Assembly (NCBI RefSeq): GCF_007670255.1
Contig: NZ_SZVS01000009.1
Span: 1-64,000, forward strand
Length of the DNA: 64,000 bases
Direction: 5' to 3'
DNA from: Paenarthrobacter nicotinovorans
Lineage (GTDB): Bacteria; Actinomycetota; Actinomycetes; Actinomycetales; Micrococcaceae
Shown here: positions 16,878 to 24,503 of the stretch, in pieces
Numbering within the stretch: the stretch's first letter is position 1
How the letters are laid out: each line of letters opens with the position of its first letter
Notes under the pieces: model-generated
Databases searched by the model: none
What the model was told of the DNA's origin: nothing
The model's input: the letters and a program-made list of their open reading frames with translations, nothing else
Position numbers and translations under genes: made by a program

Positions 16878-17065
16878 GAGGAGGAACGCTTGCCCCGCAG
16901 GGCATCAAGCACCCCGCGAAGGTCAAGCTTTCCTTCGGCGGAACGGCCCAACATCGCCCCGACTCCCATGAAGAGCGCTGTCAGCAGCAGGCCCCAGAAC
17001 CCGAAGGCCAGTCCAGCCAGGGCGAGCACCGCTCCTATGGCCAGGCCTGCGATGGTGGGGCTCAC
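16874..17065 (-). CDS. DUF2273-like small membrane protein
   Basis: 63 residues with two closely packed hydrophobic helices (about 5-22 and 24-41) and a basic tail LRGKRSSS. Small DUF2273 proteins accompany Asp23 in many Gram-positive operons. GTG 17065 overlaps the upstream stop as GTGA. Confidence 0.75.
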   Translation of the reverse strand: MSPTIAGLAIGAVLALAGLAFGFWGLLLTALFMGVGAMLGRSAEGKLDLRGVLDALRGKRSSS

Positions 17066-17544
17066 GAGACCCTCGGTTCGCGTTCGGCGTCATCGGATTC
17101 GGAGTCCTCTGACGGGACGTGGATGTCGGTAATGGTCACGTTCACCTCGGTGACTTCCATGCCAACCAGGTCTTCGATGGCGGAATACACGGCGTCGCGG
17201 GCGTTGTCCGCCACCTCCTGGAGCGGGTGCGGGTATTCGACAACCAGGGTCACGTCGACGGCAACCTGGGTCTGGCCTACCTCCACGTTGACTCCTTGGG
17301 TGAGGTCCTTTTGTCCCACCTTTTCGCGGAGGCTGCCGATGGCGCGGGCCGCTCCGCCGCCCAAGGCATGCACTCCCGGGATCTCCTGGATGGCGATGCC
17401 GGCGATCTTGGCGACGACGCCGTCGGCCACGGTGGTCGCACCGCGGCCGTCCTTGCCCTTGTCCCGGGTGGGTGCGTCCACGACGTCGGCGTGCTGCTTG
17501 TTCTTCGCCGGTACGTCTGCTGGGGTGTGCGTTTGGATCGTCAT
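17062..17544 (-). CDS. Asp23/Gls24 family envelope stress protein
   Basis: 160 residues, first gene of the eight-gene operon (17544 to 13691). The Asp23 domain covers about 35-145: TTVADGVVAKIAGIAIQEIPG, VNVEVGQTQVAVDVTLVVEY and VTEVNVTITDIHV. In Staphylococcus Asp23 is an abundant cytosolic protein recruited to the membrane by AmaP, and loss derepresses cell-wall stress genes. ATG 17544 has CAGGAG 8 nt upstream. In the leader, GGAAT (complement of 17617-17621) and CGTC (complement of 17600-17603) resemble ECF promoter elements, but their spacing is short. Confidence 0.88.
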   Translation of the reverse strand: MTIQTHTPADVPAKNKQHADVVDAPTRDKGKDGRGATTVADGVVAKIAGIAIQEIPGVHALGGGAARAIGSLREKVGQKDLTQGVNVEVGQTQVAVDVTLVVEYPHPLQEVADNARDAVYSAIEDLVGMEVTEVNVTITDIHVPSEDSESDDAEREPRVS

Positions 17545-17671
17545 GGCGATGGCTCCTGTCCGTTTGTTTGCGGCGCTTCCTGTGCGCCGTCATGAATAAG
17601 ACGTGCTGGCCGGCTGATTCCTCACGCTGAAAACCATGTGATGTGAGTCACTTTCTTGCTGACACGCTGGC

Positions 17672-17703
17672 TTGCTTAGTTAGTTTGCCATATAACTAGT
17701 TTG
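17672..17703. promoter_or_regulatory. AT-rich promoter/operator region upstream of 17734
   Basis: Direct repeats TAGTTTG occur at 17681-17687 and 17697-17703 (16-bp period, two helical turns apart is about 21, so not in phase), with the palindrome AACTAGTT at 17694-17701 and TATAAC at 17691-17696. It stands out from the GC-rich background between the divergent Asp23 operon and the 90-residue gene. It may be a -10 element plus an operator. Confidence 0.35.
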
Positions 17704-17733
17704 TCGAGTTACACCTCCTGGAAAGGGCACCAA

Positions 17734-18006
17734 ATGACTGCAGTAGCTATGGCTGGGACGAACATCGGGGCTCTTCCGGACACCGCGAAGGAAGTGGCCC
17801 CCTCCACTCCGGCGAAGCGGACCGGCTTATTGGACGTGGTGTGGACGGCGGCGGCCCGCGTGGAAGGCCTCCAGTGGGAAATGGATGAAGCTGAAGAGTC
17901 CTTGGCCCAGGCGATGCGAAGTGCGGTGGAGGCAGGAGCGGGACTCCCGGACCTCGCGATTGCGTCCGGGATGAGCTTCGCGGCCATTGAGAAGCTGATG
18001 GAGTAG
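17734..18006 (+). CDS. Hypothetical protein, 90 residues
   Basis: Starts MTAVAMAGTNIGALPDTAKE at ATG 17734 behind GGAAAGGG; the frame runs to 17701 without SD. The second half (LLDVVWTAAARVEGLQWEMD, LAQAMRSAVEAGAGLPDLAI) is helical and ends GMSFAAIEKLME, resembling a helix-turn-helix-like segment found in small Arthrobacter proteins. No family is recognised. It is divergent from the Asp23 operon. Confidence 0.65.
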   Translation: MTAVAMAGTNIGALPDTAKEVAPSTPAKRTGLLDVVWTAAARVEGLQWEMDEAEESLAQAMRSAVEAGAGLPDLAIASGMSFAAIEKLME

Positions 18007-18124
18007 CCCACCCAGGAAGCTTGAGCCAATCTTGAGATGACCCGGCGTCGTTCTTGAGGGCCCTGCCCGATGGTTGAAACATCAGCCATTGGAGCTGATG
18101 GGAACTTTCAGGAAGGCGACCGAC

Positions 18125-18310
18125 ATGACTGCTCACATCACCGCCCAGGCCAACGGTGCCAGCGCTGCGGACACCCGCTCCCCGGAAGCGGCAAACCACC
18201 CGGAGGACGTACCGGGCCAGGCCCGTACGGGTTTGGCTGTGCGTGAGCCGTTCAACCCCTTGGCCGCAGGACTGCGCAGTATTTGGCCCCAATCCGTCGT
18301 CGGATTCTAG
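18125..18310 (+). CDS. Small hypothetical protein, 61 residues
   Basis: ATG 18125 follows AGGAAGG with 7-nt spacing; the product is polar and ends WPQSVVGF. No domain is visible. A hairpin follows 18 bp after the stop. Composition is plausible but the gene is unsupported by homology that I can recall. Confidence 0.45.
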   Translation: MTAHITAQANGASAADTRSPEAANHPEDVPGQARTGLAVREPFNPLAAGLRSIWPQSVVGF

Positions 18311-18328
18311 GCTTCCTCCGACTTCTGT

Positions 18329-18352
18329 GGACAGGCACCAAGGTGCCTGTCC
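18329..18352. terminator. Hairpin terminator
   Basis: Perfect 11-bp inverted repeat GGACAGGCACC-AA-GGTGCCTGTCC, 18 bp after the 61-residue gene. The 2-nt loop means a few inner pairs would open. No T-run. Confidence 0.6.
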
Positions 18353-18439
18353 GACGTCGTTAATGGTCGTGGCTTTCGCGTTACTCCGGTGGGACTATGG
18401 TGTCCACCGGAACTAAGGAGGCTTGTCATCAAAGAGGAG

Positions 18440-19240
18440 ATGAGGAAGGCCGCTGACGTGGCCGAGGAAGCCTCAAACTCACGTACTTTCGAGATCATTG
18501 CGCGTGCAGGCTACGCCGTGAGCGGCCTGCTGCATGTGCTGATCGGGGTAATCGCGCTTCAACTGGCCTTCGGAGGCGGCGGCGAAGCCGACGTTTCGGG
18601 GGCGGTGGCCTCCCTGGCCAGCCAGCCCGTGGGACCTGTGCTTCTGTGGGCGTGCTTTGGCGCCTGCGCGGCGCTGGCGCTGTGGCAATTGGGGAACGCG
18701 ATCATGGGGGAGCGGACCGCGAGCAAGAAACTCACCAAGAGGCTCTCAGCCGCGGGCCAGGCCCTCGTCTTCGCGGCGCTTGCGGCCACCATTGTCTCGT
18801 TCATCATGGGCAAGGGAAAGAACAGCCGGGAGTCCAGCACCGACTTCACGGCAACCCTCATGAGCGCTCCCATGGGTGTATTCCTGCTTGTCGCCATCGG
18901 TGCGGGGGTCGCCGTCACGGGCATCTTCTTTGCCGTACGCGGCTTCCGGCAGACCTTCAAGCGTGACATCTCCTTGTCCTCGGAGGAAGCGGTCCGGAAG
19001 TTTCAAGTGGGCGTGGGCATGGTGGGGTACATCGCCAAGGGCATCGCCCTGTTCCTGGTTGGCCTGCTGGTGGTTATCGCCGCCGTGCGTGCCCAGCCGC
19101 AGCAATCAACGGGGCTGGACGGGAGCCTGAAGGCCCTGCGGGAACAGCCGTACGGACCGTACCTGCTGGCCGCCGTCGCCGTGGGGCTGATTGCCTACGG
19201 ACTCTTCCTGATAGTCAAGGCAAAGTCCCTTCGGACCTGA
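18440..19240 (+). CDS. DUF1206 membrane protein
   Basis: About 266 residues with six predicted membrane segments arranged as three pairs (GYAVSGLLHVLIGVIALQLA, LLWACFGACAALALWQLG, ALVFAALAATIVSFIMG, VFLLVAIGAGVAVTGIFFAV, GYIAKGIALFLVGLLVVIAA, YLLAAVAVGLIAYGLFLIV), the DUF1206 triplicate. Function is unknown. ATG 18440 has GAGGAG directly abutting it, while the best SD, AAGGAGG at 18415-18421, is 6 nt before ATC 18428 in the same frame. The true start may therefore be AUC at 18428, adding four residues. Confidence 0.8.
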   Translation: MRKAADVAEEASNSRTFEIIARAGYAVSGLLHVLIGVIALQLAFGGGGEADVSGAVASLASQPVGPVLLWACFGACAALALWQLGNAIMGERTASKKLTKRLSAAGQALVFAALAATIVSFIMGKGKNSRESSTDFTATLMSAPMGVFLLVAIGAGVAVTGIFFAVRGFRQTFKRDISLSSEEAVRKFQVGVGMVGYIAKGIALFLVGLLVVIAAVRAQPQQSTGLDGSLKALREQPYGPYLLAAVAVGLIAYGLFLIVKAKSLRT

Positions 19241-19326
19241 CGCTGCGCGGCCCACCTGCCGTTTGGGCGCCCGGGGCGCTGGGTACAGGGCTAACGAACC
19301 GTGCAGGCCATCTGAAGGGCAGAACC

Positions 19327-20262
19327 ATGACACATGACGATCCGCAACGGAACGACCAGCCGCAACCGGCCGGGCACCAGCTGGCCTCCGCGCCCTCCGA
19401 CCCGCGCAAGGGTTACTACTCGGAGGAATTCCCCCAGCAGGAGCAGCAGCAGCCGGGCCTTACCAAGCCCCTCGACCCCCAACCGGACCACGGGGAGAAA
19501 AGCTATGCAGGCCACGGCCGGCTGCAGGGGAAGACGGCACTGATTACCGGCGGCGACTCCGGCATCGGCGCCGCCGTGGCCATCGCATACGCCCGCGAGG
19601 GTGCCAACGTAGCCATCAGCTACCTGCCGGAGGAGGAGGAAGACGCACAGTCGACGGCGGAATGGATCCGTGAGTGCGGGGCGCGGGTTCTCCTGTTGCC
19701 CGGTGATGCGCGGGATGAAGGCTTCGCGGCGGACATCGTGGAACGTACCGTGCAGGAACTCGGCGGCCTGAATATCGTGGTGCTGAATGCGGCTTACCAA
19801 AAGAACCGGGAAGGCCTGGAAACCATCCCGACCGAAGAGTTCGACCGCGTCTTCAAGACCAACCTGTACTCGCTCATCTGGACAGCCCAGGCCGCCATTC
19901 CCCATCTTCGGCCCGGAGCTTCCATCATCGTCACGGCCTCCATCCAGGCGTTCAACCCCTCGGCCCAGTTGGTGGACTATGCCATGACCAAAGCTGCGCA
20001 GGTGGCTTTCACCAAGGCCATGGCACAGGAGCTTGGGCCCAAGGGAATCCGAGTCAATGCTGTGGCGCCGGGTCCCATTTGGACTCCGTTGATTCCCGCC
20101 ACCGAATGGCCTGACAAGTTGCCTTCCTTCGGGCAGGACACACCCTTGGGTCGGGCCGGTCAACCCGCGGAACTGGCTCCCGCCTATGTTCTGCTCGCGT
20201 CGGACGAGGGCTCCTACATCTCCGGTGCAGTGCTGCCCGTTACGGGTGGCAAGGGGCTTTGA
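19327..20262 (+). CDS. SDR family oxidoreductase (general stress protein 39-like)
   Basis: 311 residues. A polar 50-residue N-terminal extension (KGYYSEEFPQQEQQQPGLTK) precedes the SDR fold: TGGDSGIGAA nucleotide loop, LNAAYQ, catalytic Ser in VTASIQAF, and YAMTK with catalytic Tyr and Lys. The extension and motifs match the YhdF/YghA/GsP39 subfamily, linked to general stress. It is followed after 1 nt by the isochorismatase-like gene, so the two are co-transcribed. Confidence 0.88.
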   Translation: MTHDDPQRNDQPQPAGHQLASAPSDPRKGYYSEEFPQQEQQQPGLTKPLDPQPDHGEKSYAGHGRLQGKTALITGGDSGIGAAVAIAYAREGANVAISYLPEEEEDAQSTAEWIRECGARVLLLPGDARDEGFAADIVERTVQELGGLNIVVLNAAYQKNREGLETIPTEEFDRVFKTNLYSLIWTAQAAIPHLRPGASIIVTASIQAFNPSAQLVDYAMTKAAQVAFTKAMAQELGPKGIRVNAVAPGPIWTPLIPATEWPDKLPSFGQDTPLGRAGQPAELAPAYVLLASDEGSYISGAVLPVTGGKGL

Positions 20263-20263
20263 G

Positions 20264-20824
20264 ATGATCGCGGTCCTGGTCATCGACATGCAGAATGCCT
20301 ACTTTGAGGACCCGTCCCTGGCCTCCCGCAGGAATGAAATCGTCGCCGCCTGCAATTCCCTGACCAGCGCCGCAGTGGATGCGGGCGGCAAGGTGCTGCT
20401 GGTGGGCACGGTGCATGAGCGGGATAAGTCCACCTGGAGCCTGAACATGCTCGAGGACGACCAAGGTTTCATTTTCAGGGGCAGTGAGCAGGCCGGATTC
20501 GTACATGGCCTGCTCACGGCGGACTTTCCGCGGCTGGTCAAAACCCGTGACAGCGCATTTTTCGGCACGGACCTGGCCATGCGGCTGGGAAACTGGGGAG
20601 TGGATACAGTGGTCCTGGCCGGAATCTCGGCCCACAACTGCATTGCCCAGACGGCTGCAGACGCGTTCGCCCACAACCTCAAAGTGATCTATGCGGCCGA
20701 AGCGATCGGTACGGAAAATGCCGAAGCTGCGGAAACGGTTCTCAGGGTGTTGACGCGTGAGTACCGGCAGAATGTGCTGCCACTTGAGGAAATCTATCCG
20801 CTGTTGGCGTCGGTCCGGTCGTAG
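20264..20824 (+). CDS. Isochorismatase-family cysteine hydrolase
   Basis: 186 residues from ATG 20264. The catalytic triad is visible: Asp8 in LVIDMQNAYF, Lys in RLVKTRDSAF, and Cys in GISAHNCIAQTA. Family members hydrolyse isochorismate, nicotinamide or related amides; the pocket does not tell which. The tight coupling with the SDR gene suggests a shared detoxification role, which is inference. Confidence 0.82.
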   Translation: MIAVLVIDMQNAYFEDPSLASRRNEIVAACNSLTSAAVDAGGKVLLVGTVHERDKSTWSLNMLEDDQGFIFRGSEQAGFVHGLLTADFPRLVKTRDSAFFGTDLAMRLGNWGVDTVVLAGISAHNCIAQTAADAFAHNLKVIYAAEAIGTENAEAAETVLRVLTREYRQNVLPLEEIYPLLASVRS

Positions 20825-20853
20825 CGCGGCCGAACCATCCCTTACAGCAAGAA

Positions 20854-20888
20854 GAACCCGGAGACTGCATCAGCAGTTCTCCGGGTTC
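20854..20888. terminator. Bidirectional hairpin terminator
   Basis: Arms 20854-20868 and 20873-20888 form a 15-bp stem with one bulged base and an ATCA loop. It lies between the convergent isochorismatase-like gene and the acidic-protein gene on the minus strand. Confidence 0.75.
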
Positions 20889-20923
20889 CTGTGGTGATTC
20901 AGTTGTACAACGAACTCTGCGGA

Positions 20924-21184
20924 CTAGGGGCGGCTTGAGCCTGATGCTTCCTCGTCCGGTTCGGAGGAGAAGGGGCGGTCCGGCGGCGTGTCCTCGGTGT
21001 TCTTGTCGTCGAGTTCGGCATCCGCTGAAGGGACCGTCTTCTCGGCGTAGTCACCCTCGGTGTAGTCCCCGCCGGCGTCGTCCTTCAGGGTTTCCGGTGA
21101 CACTCCCGTGTCTCCGTAGTCGCCCTCGGTGTACTGGCCGTCCAGTTCTTCGCCGTTGGCGTCGCGGTTCTGGTGATCAGCCAT
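20924..21184 (-). CDS. Acidic hypothetical protein with YTEGDY repeats
   Basis: 86 residues, very acidic and without hydrophobic segments. Two copies of (Y)TEGDY appear (QYTEGDYGDTG and DYTEGDYAEKT), so the protein is probably disordered. Its start ATG lies inside the 3' end of the GlsB-like gene (8-nt overlap), so both are translated from one message. I do not recognise a named family. Confidence 0.7.
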   Translation of the reverse strand: MADHQNRDANGEELDGQYTEGDYGDTGVSPETLKDDAGGDYTEGDYAEKTVPSADAELDDKNTEDTPPDRPFSSEPDEEASGSSRP

Positions 21185-21446
21185 GGGTAGCCCTGCGGTT
21201 GGTGATCAGGCCGTAGATCAGCAGCACAATGATCGAGCCGCCGATGGCGAGCAGCCAGGTTGTCAGCGAGAAGAATTCCTGCAGGCCTGTGTGGAAGATC
21301 AGGCCGCCAAGCCAGCCGCCCAGGAGGGCGCCGACGACGCCCAGGATGAGGGTGACGAACCACCCACCACCCTGACGGCCGGGAAGGATAAGTTTTGCGA
21401 TAGCTCCGGCCAAAAGACCGAGCAGAAGGAAACCAAAGAAACCCAT
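21177..21446 (-). CDS. GlsB/YeaQ/YmgE family stress membrane protein
   Basis: 89 residues beginning MGFFGFLLLGLLAGAIAKLI at ATG 21446 (SD AGGAAC). Three membrane helices with glycine-rich faces (GVVGALLGGWLGGLIF) are diagnostic of the transglycosylase-associated GlsB/YeaQ family. These small proteins are induced by envelope or acid stress. The frame continues to 21542 but the family N-terminus fixes the start. Confidence 0.88.
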   Translation of the reverse strand: MGFFGFLLLGLLAGAIAKLILPGRQGGGWFVTLILGVVGALLGGWLGGLIFHTGLQEFFSLTTWLLAIGGSIIVLLIYGLITNRRATHG

Positions 21447-21540
21447 TTTTGTTCCTGCTTTCTTGTCGATGGACATCCTGCCGATTGGGTGTCGGTCCGG
21501 TACTACATCTGCAACGCTAGCTGTTCCCAAAGCGAGTAGC

Positions 21541-21559
21541 AAGTAACCTGACTATTATC
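21541..21559. promoter_or_regulatory. Shared motif variant between divergent stress genes
   Basis: AAGTAACCTGACTATTATC resembles the AGTATCCTGATGAC motif at 9039 and 10741 (shared pattern GTAWCCTGA). It lies 95 bp upstream of the GlsB-like gene and 96 bp upstream of the YtxH-like gene. Confidence 0.35.
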
Positions 21560-21654
21560 GGATACATGCTGCTGGCGGGCCTGAACGTCCTCGTGACAGG
21601 GTCCGGCGCGCGGGAATAGGGTCGATAGCAAACACCTCGGAAGGAGTGGGTGGC

Positions 21655-22080
21655 GTGAAAGGGAAAGCATTGTTCGCCGTTGGCGTGGCTGTTGGCTACG
21701 TGTGGGGGTCGAAGTCCTGGCCGGAGGTTTATCGGCGGATCCGCGGTGGTACTGAAAAGGTCCTGCAGAATCCTGAGGTTAAGGAAAATGTCCATCAGGC
21801 TGCCGACGCGGTGCAGGAATCCGTTCCTGACATCCTGGACAACTTGTTTGCCGCAGGAAAGAAACTCCTGGAAAAGGCCGAGGCCGCGCTTCCAGGCATC
21901 CTGGATTCAAAGAACGGCCAGGATTCCAAGGACGGGGATGACCGTCCTGCGACGGTGTCCACCGTGAAGGGCGATGTCGTGTCCGATCCCGCCCATGCCG
22001 ACATCACGGGCACCGATTGGACCAGTGAAGGCGGGGCTGCCCCTGAAGGCCCCGCAACCAACACGCCGCCAAAGGCGTGA
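21655..22080 (+). CDS. YtxH-like hypothetical protein
   Basis: 141 residues from GTG 21655, 8 nt after AAGGAG. An N-terminal hydrophobic segment (ALFAVGVAVGYVWG) with signal-anchor character is followed by an amphipathic helical region (GGTEKVLQNPEVKENVHQAA, VPDILDNLFAAGKKLLEKAE) and a polar tail. This resembles YtxH-type envelope proteins but family membership is uncertain. Confidence 0.65.
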   Translation: MKGKALFAVGVAVGYVWGSKSWPEVYRRIRGGTEKVLQNPEVKENVHQAADAVQESVPDILDNLFAAGKKLLEKAEAALPGILDSKNGQDSKDGDDRPATVSTVKGDVVSDPAHADITGTDWTSEGGAAPEGPATNTPPKA

Positions 22081-22098
22081 CGTAAGCCGACCACGCGT

Positions 22099-22144
22099 GG
22101 TGCGCTCCGGCGTCGGGCATTAACGCTCGACGCCGGACCGCACC
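22099..22144. terminator. Bidirectional hairpin terminator
   Basis: Arms 22099-22115 and 22128-22144 pair over 17 bp with one mismatch, between the convergent YtxH-like and alpha/beta hydrolase genes. Confidence 0.75.
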
Positions 22145-22849
22145 CTACGCTGTACGGTCGACTGCCTTGAGGATTGCCTCGCCCAATTCGGCGGGTTTGG
22201 TGAATTGCGGCCAGTGTCCCGTGGGCAGATCCACGAGCTCCACGTCCTTGATGCGTGCCAGTTCCTCGGTAAAGGGGTGGCCGGCGTCCATCATCCCGTT
22301 GAGCATCGATGATGGGAACTCGCAGGCGATGACCGTCGCCGGAACGTCGTAGCGCCGGACATCATGGAGGTGCTGCTGGTCGTAGGCGACGCCCTTGGGC
22401 TCGGGGATGGCGCGGGCGCGGAACTTTTCCCGGAGTTCTTCGGTCAGGTCCACGAGATCCGCTTCCTCGAATCCCTCCCACGGCGGCAGCGGGATGTCGT
22501 CGCCGTCGTCGGGCAGTTCGTCATTGATGACGCCGCCCTCACCCAGCGGGCCGCTGTCCACGTAGATCGCATGGGCGACGCGATCGGGCCGTGAATCAAC
22601 CACGCCGTGGATGATGGCCCCGCCGCCGGAGTGGCCCACCAGGACCACTTTGCCCTCCAGTGAGTCCACCTTTTCAATGACGGCGCCGATATGCGTCCGG
22701 AGGCCAATTCCCGCGCGGGGGCTCTCCCGGGATTCAAGTCCGGGGAGTGTCAGCGGGTGGACCGCGTGTCCCGCCTTCTCCAGGGCCGGCGTCACCTCCT
22801 CCCATGACGAAGCGTCCAACCAGAAACCAGGTACCAGGATGATGTCCAT
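22145..22849 (-). CDS. Alpha/beta hydrolase
   Basis: 234 residues with the oxyanion-side LVPGFWLDASSWEEV, nucleophile elbow GHSGGG near residue 73, and a C-terminal GHWPQF histidine. It fits the small esterase/salicylate-esterase-like group. Cytosolic. Its 5' end faces the hpa cluster and shares the intergenic region with the GntR operator sites. Confidence 0.82.
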   Translation of the reverse strand: MDIILVPGFWLDASSWEEVTPALEKAGHAVHPLTLPGLESRESPRAGIGLRTHIGAVIEKVDSLEGKVVLVGHSGGGAIIHGVVDSRPDRVAHAIYVDSGPLGEGGVINDELPDDGDDIPLPPWEGFEEADLVDLTEELREKFRARAIPEPKGVAYDQQHLHDVRRYDVPATVIACEFPSSMLNGMMDAGHPFTEELARIKDVELVDLPTGHWPQFTKPAELGEAILKAVDRTA

Positions 22850-22938
22850 GCCGGTACCCTACGGGAGCCCCCTGACAAGATGAACCCCTTTGAGTAGGAA
22901 GAAGGGGTTGACGGGCGCCACTTTCCGGGTCATAGTTT

Positions 22939-22960
22939 TCGTATACGATTTCGTACTCGA
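22939..22960. promoter_or_regulatory. Palindromic operator pair upstream of hpa cluster
   Basis: TCGTATACGA (22939-22948) is a perfect palindrome; TCGTACTCGA (22951-22960) is a degenerate copy 12 bp on. Palindromes of this form are typical GntR/FadR-class sites, and a GntR gene is second in the cluster 50 bp downstream. Binding would block transcription of the cluster until a pathway intermediate is bound. Confidence 0.6.
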
Positions 22961-23006
22961 TAGCTGGATGATCAGATATCGGAGTCTATTCAGGAGGGAG
23001 CGGCTC

Positions 23007-24503
23007 GTGACAGTGGAGTTCCGACCGCAGGAGCTTGGCCAGGACGTGCTGGAACGGACGCGCAAGGTTATTGCTGTCCATATCAACTACCCCAGCCGGG
23101 CCGCCCAGCGTGGGCGTACTCCCGCGCAGCCTTCGTACTTCCTGAAGCCGTCGTCCTCCCTTGCGCTGGGGTCGGCTGTGGCTCCGGGCACGGTTGAACG
23201 TCCTGCAGGCTGCGAGCTGCTCGGCTACGAGGGCGAGATCGCGCTGGTCATCGGCAAGGCAGCCCGGCGGGTTGGGTTGGAAGATGCTTGGAGCCATGTC
23301 CAGTGGGTGACAGCTTCGAACGATCTCGGGGTTTACGACCTCCGCTACGCCGACAAGGGCTCGAACGTTCGGTCCAAAGGCGGCGACGGCTTCACCCCCG
23401 TGGGTCCGGTATTGATCCCTGCCGACGCCGTCGACCCCACGCAGCTGCGCATCCGCACCTGGCACAACGGTGACCTGGTCCAGGATGACACCACCGAGGA
23501 CCTGCTCTTCCCCTTCGCCCAGCTCGTCGCGGACCTGTCCCAACTCCTGACACTGGAGGAGGGCGACATCATCCTCACCGGCACTCCGGCCGGCGCGTCC
23601 GTCGCCAAGCCGGGGGACGTCGTCGAAATTGAAGTCACCGGCGGTGATTTCAGCACCGGCCGCCTCACCACCAAAGTGACGGAAGGTACGACGCCGTTCG
23701 CGGACTTTGGTGCCCAACCCAAGACCGATGACACGCAGCGCGAAGAGGCCTATGGTTCCCGCGAAGCCGCCGGACTGGCGCCGGCGTCGGCTGGTCTGTC
23801 GCCTGAGCTGAAGGCCAAGCTCGAATCCGTCGCCACGGCAACCTTGTCCTCCCAGCTCCGCAAGCGCGGTTTGAACAACGTCAGTATTGACGGCCTGCAG
23901 GCCACCCGCCCGGACCGCAAGGTGGTGGGCCTGGCCCGGACCCTGCGCTACGTGCCCAACCGTGAGGACCTCTTCAAGACCCACGGCGGCGGGTTCAACG
24001 CCCAGAAGAGAGCCATTGACTCGGTGAACGAGGGCGAAATCCTGGTCATGGAAGCCCGCGGCGAGAAGGGGACTGGCACGGTGGGTGACATCCTGGCCCT
24101 GCGCGCCCAGGTCCGCGGTGCCGCGGCCATCATCACTGACGGCGGCGTCCGGGACTACTCCACAGTGGCAGACCTGGAAATGCCCACCTACTTCGCCAAC
24201 CCGCACCCGGCCGTCCTCGGACGGCGGCACATTCCCTGGGACACCGACATCACCATCGCCTGCGGGGGCGCCACCGTGCAGCCCGGCGACATCATTGTGG
24301 CCGACTCCGACGGCATCCTGGTCATCCCGCCGGCACTGGCCGAGGAGTTGGTGGACGACTGCATCGCCCAGGAGAAGGAAGAGATGTTCATCTTCCAGAT
24401 GGTCCAGGAGGGCCACAGCGTCGATGGGCTGTACCCGATGAACGCCGAATGGCAGGCCCGCTACAAGGCCTGGGAAGCCACGGAAGGAGCCTACGGTGAC
24501 TGA
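23007..24503 (+). CDS. Fumarylacetoacetate hydrolase / RraA-like fusion (HpaG-type)
   Basis: 498 residues from GTG 23007 (SD CAGGAGGG); the frame is open upstream to 22890. The FAH domain (about 20-250) has YEGEIALVIGKAAR, YDLRYADKGSNVRSKGGDGF and ILTGTPAGASV. The RraA domain (about 275-480) has VGDILALRAQVRGAAAIITD and GGVRDYSTVADLEMP. In enterobacteria HpaG is two FAH halves doing decarboxylation and isomerisation of the homoprotocatechuate ring-cleavage product; here one half is replaced by RraA, a fold that includes oxaloacetate decarboxylases and aldolases. Inference: a bifunctional OPET decarboxylase/HHDD isomerase. Its end overlaps the GntR gene by 8 nt. Confidence 0.85.
   Translation: MTVEFRPQELGQDVLERTRKVIAVHINYPSRAAQRGRTPAQPSYFLKPSSSLALGSAVAPGTVERPAGCELLGYEGEIALVIGKAARRVGLEDAWSHVQWVTASNDLGVYDLRYADKGSNVRSKGGDGFTPVGPVLIPADAVDPTQLRIRTWHNGDLVQDDTTEDLLFPFAQLVADLSQLLTLEEGDIILTGTPAGASVAKPGDVVEIEVTGGDFSTGRLTTKVTEGTTPFADFGAQPKTDDTQREEAYGSREAAGLAPASAGLSPELKAKLESVATATLSSQLRKRGLNNVSIDGLQATRPDRKVVGLARTLRYVPNREDLFKTHGGGFNAQKRAIDSVNEGEILVMEARGEKGTGTVGDILALRAQVRGAAAIITDGGVRDYSTVADLEMPTYFANPHPAVLGRRHIPWDTDITIACGGATVQPGDIIVADSDGILVIPPALAEELVDDCIAQEKEEMFIFQMVQEGHSVDGLYPMNAEWQARYKAWEATEGAYGD

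Noticed and set aside
17600..17621. ECF-type promoter (GGAAT...CGTC) before the Asp23 operon
   Set aside because: The two elements exist, but their spacing (19 from first G to GTC) is about 3-4 bases shorter than usual, so it is only mentioned, not called.
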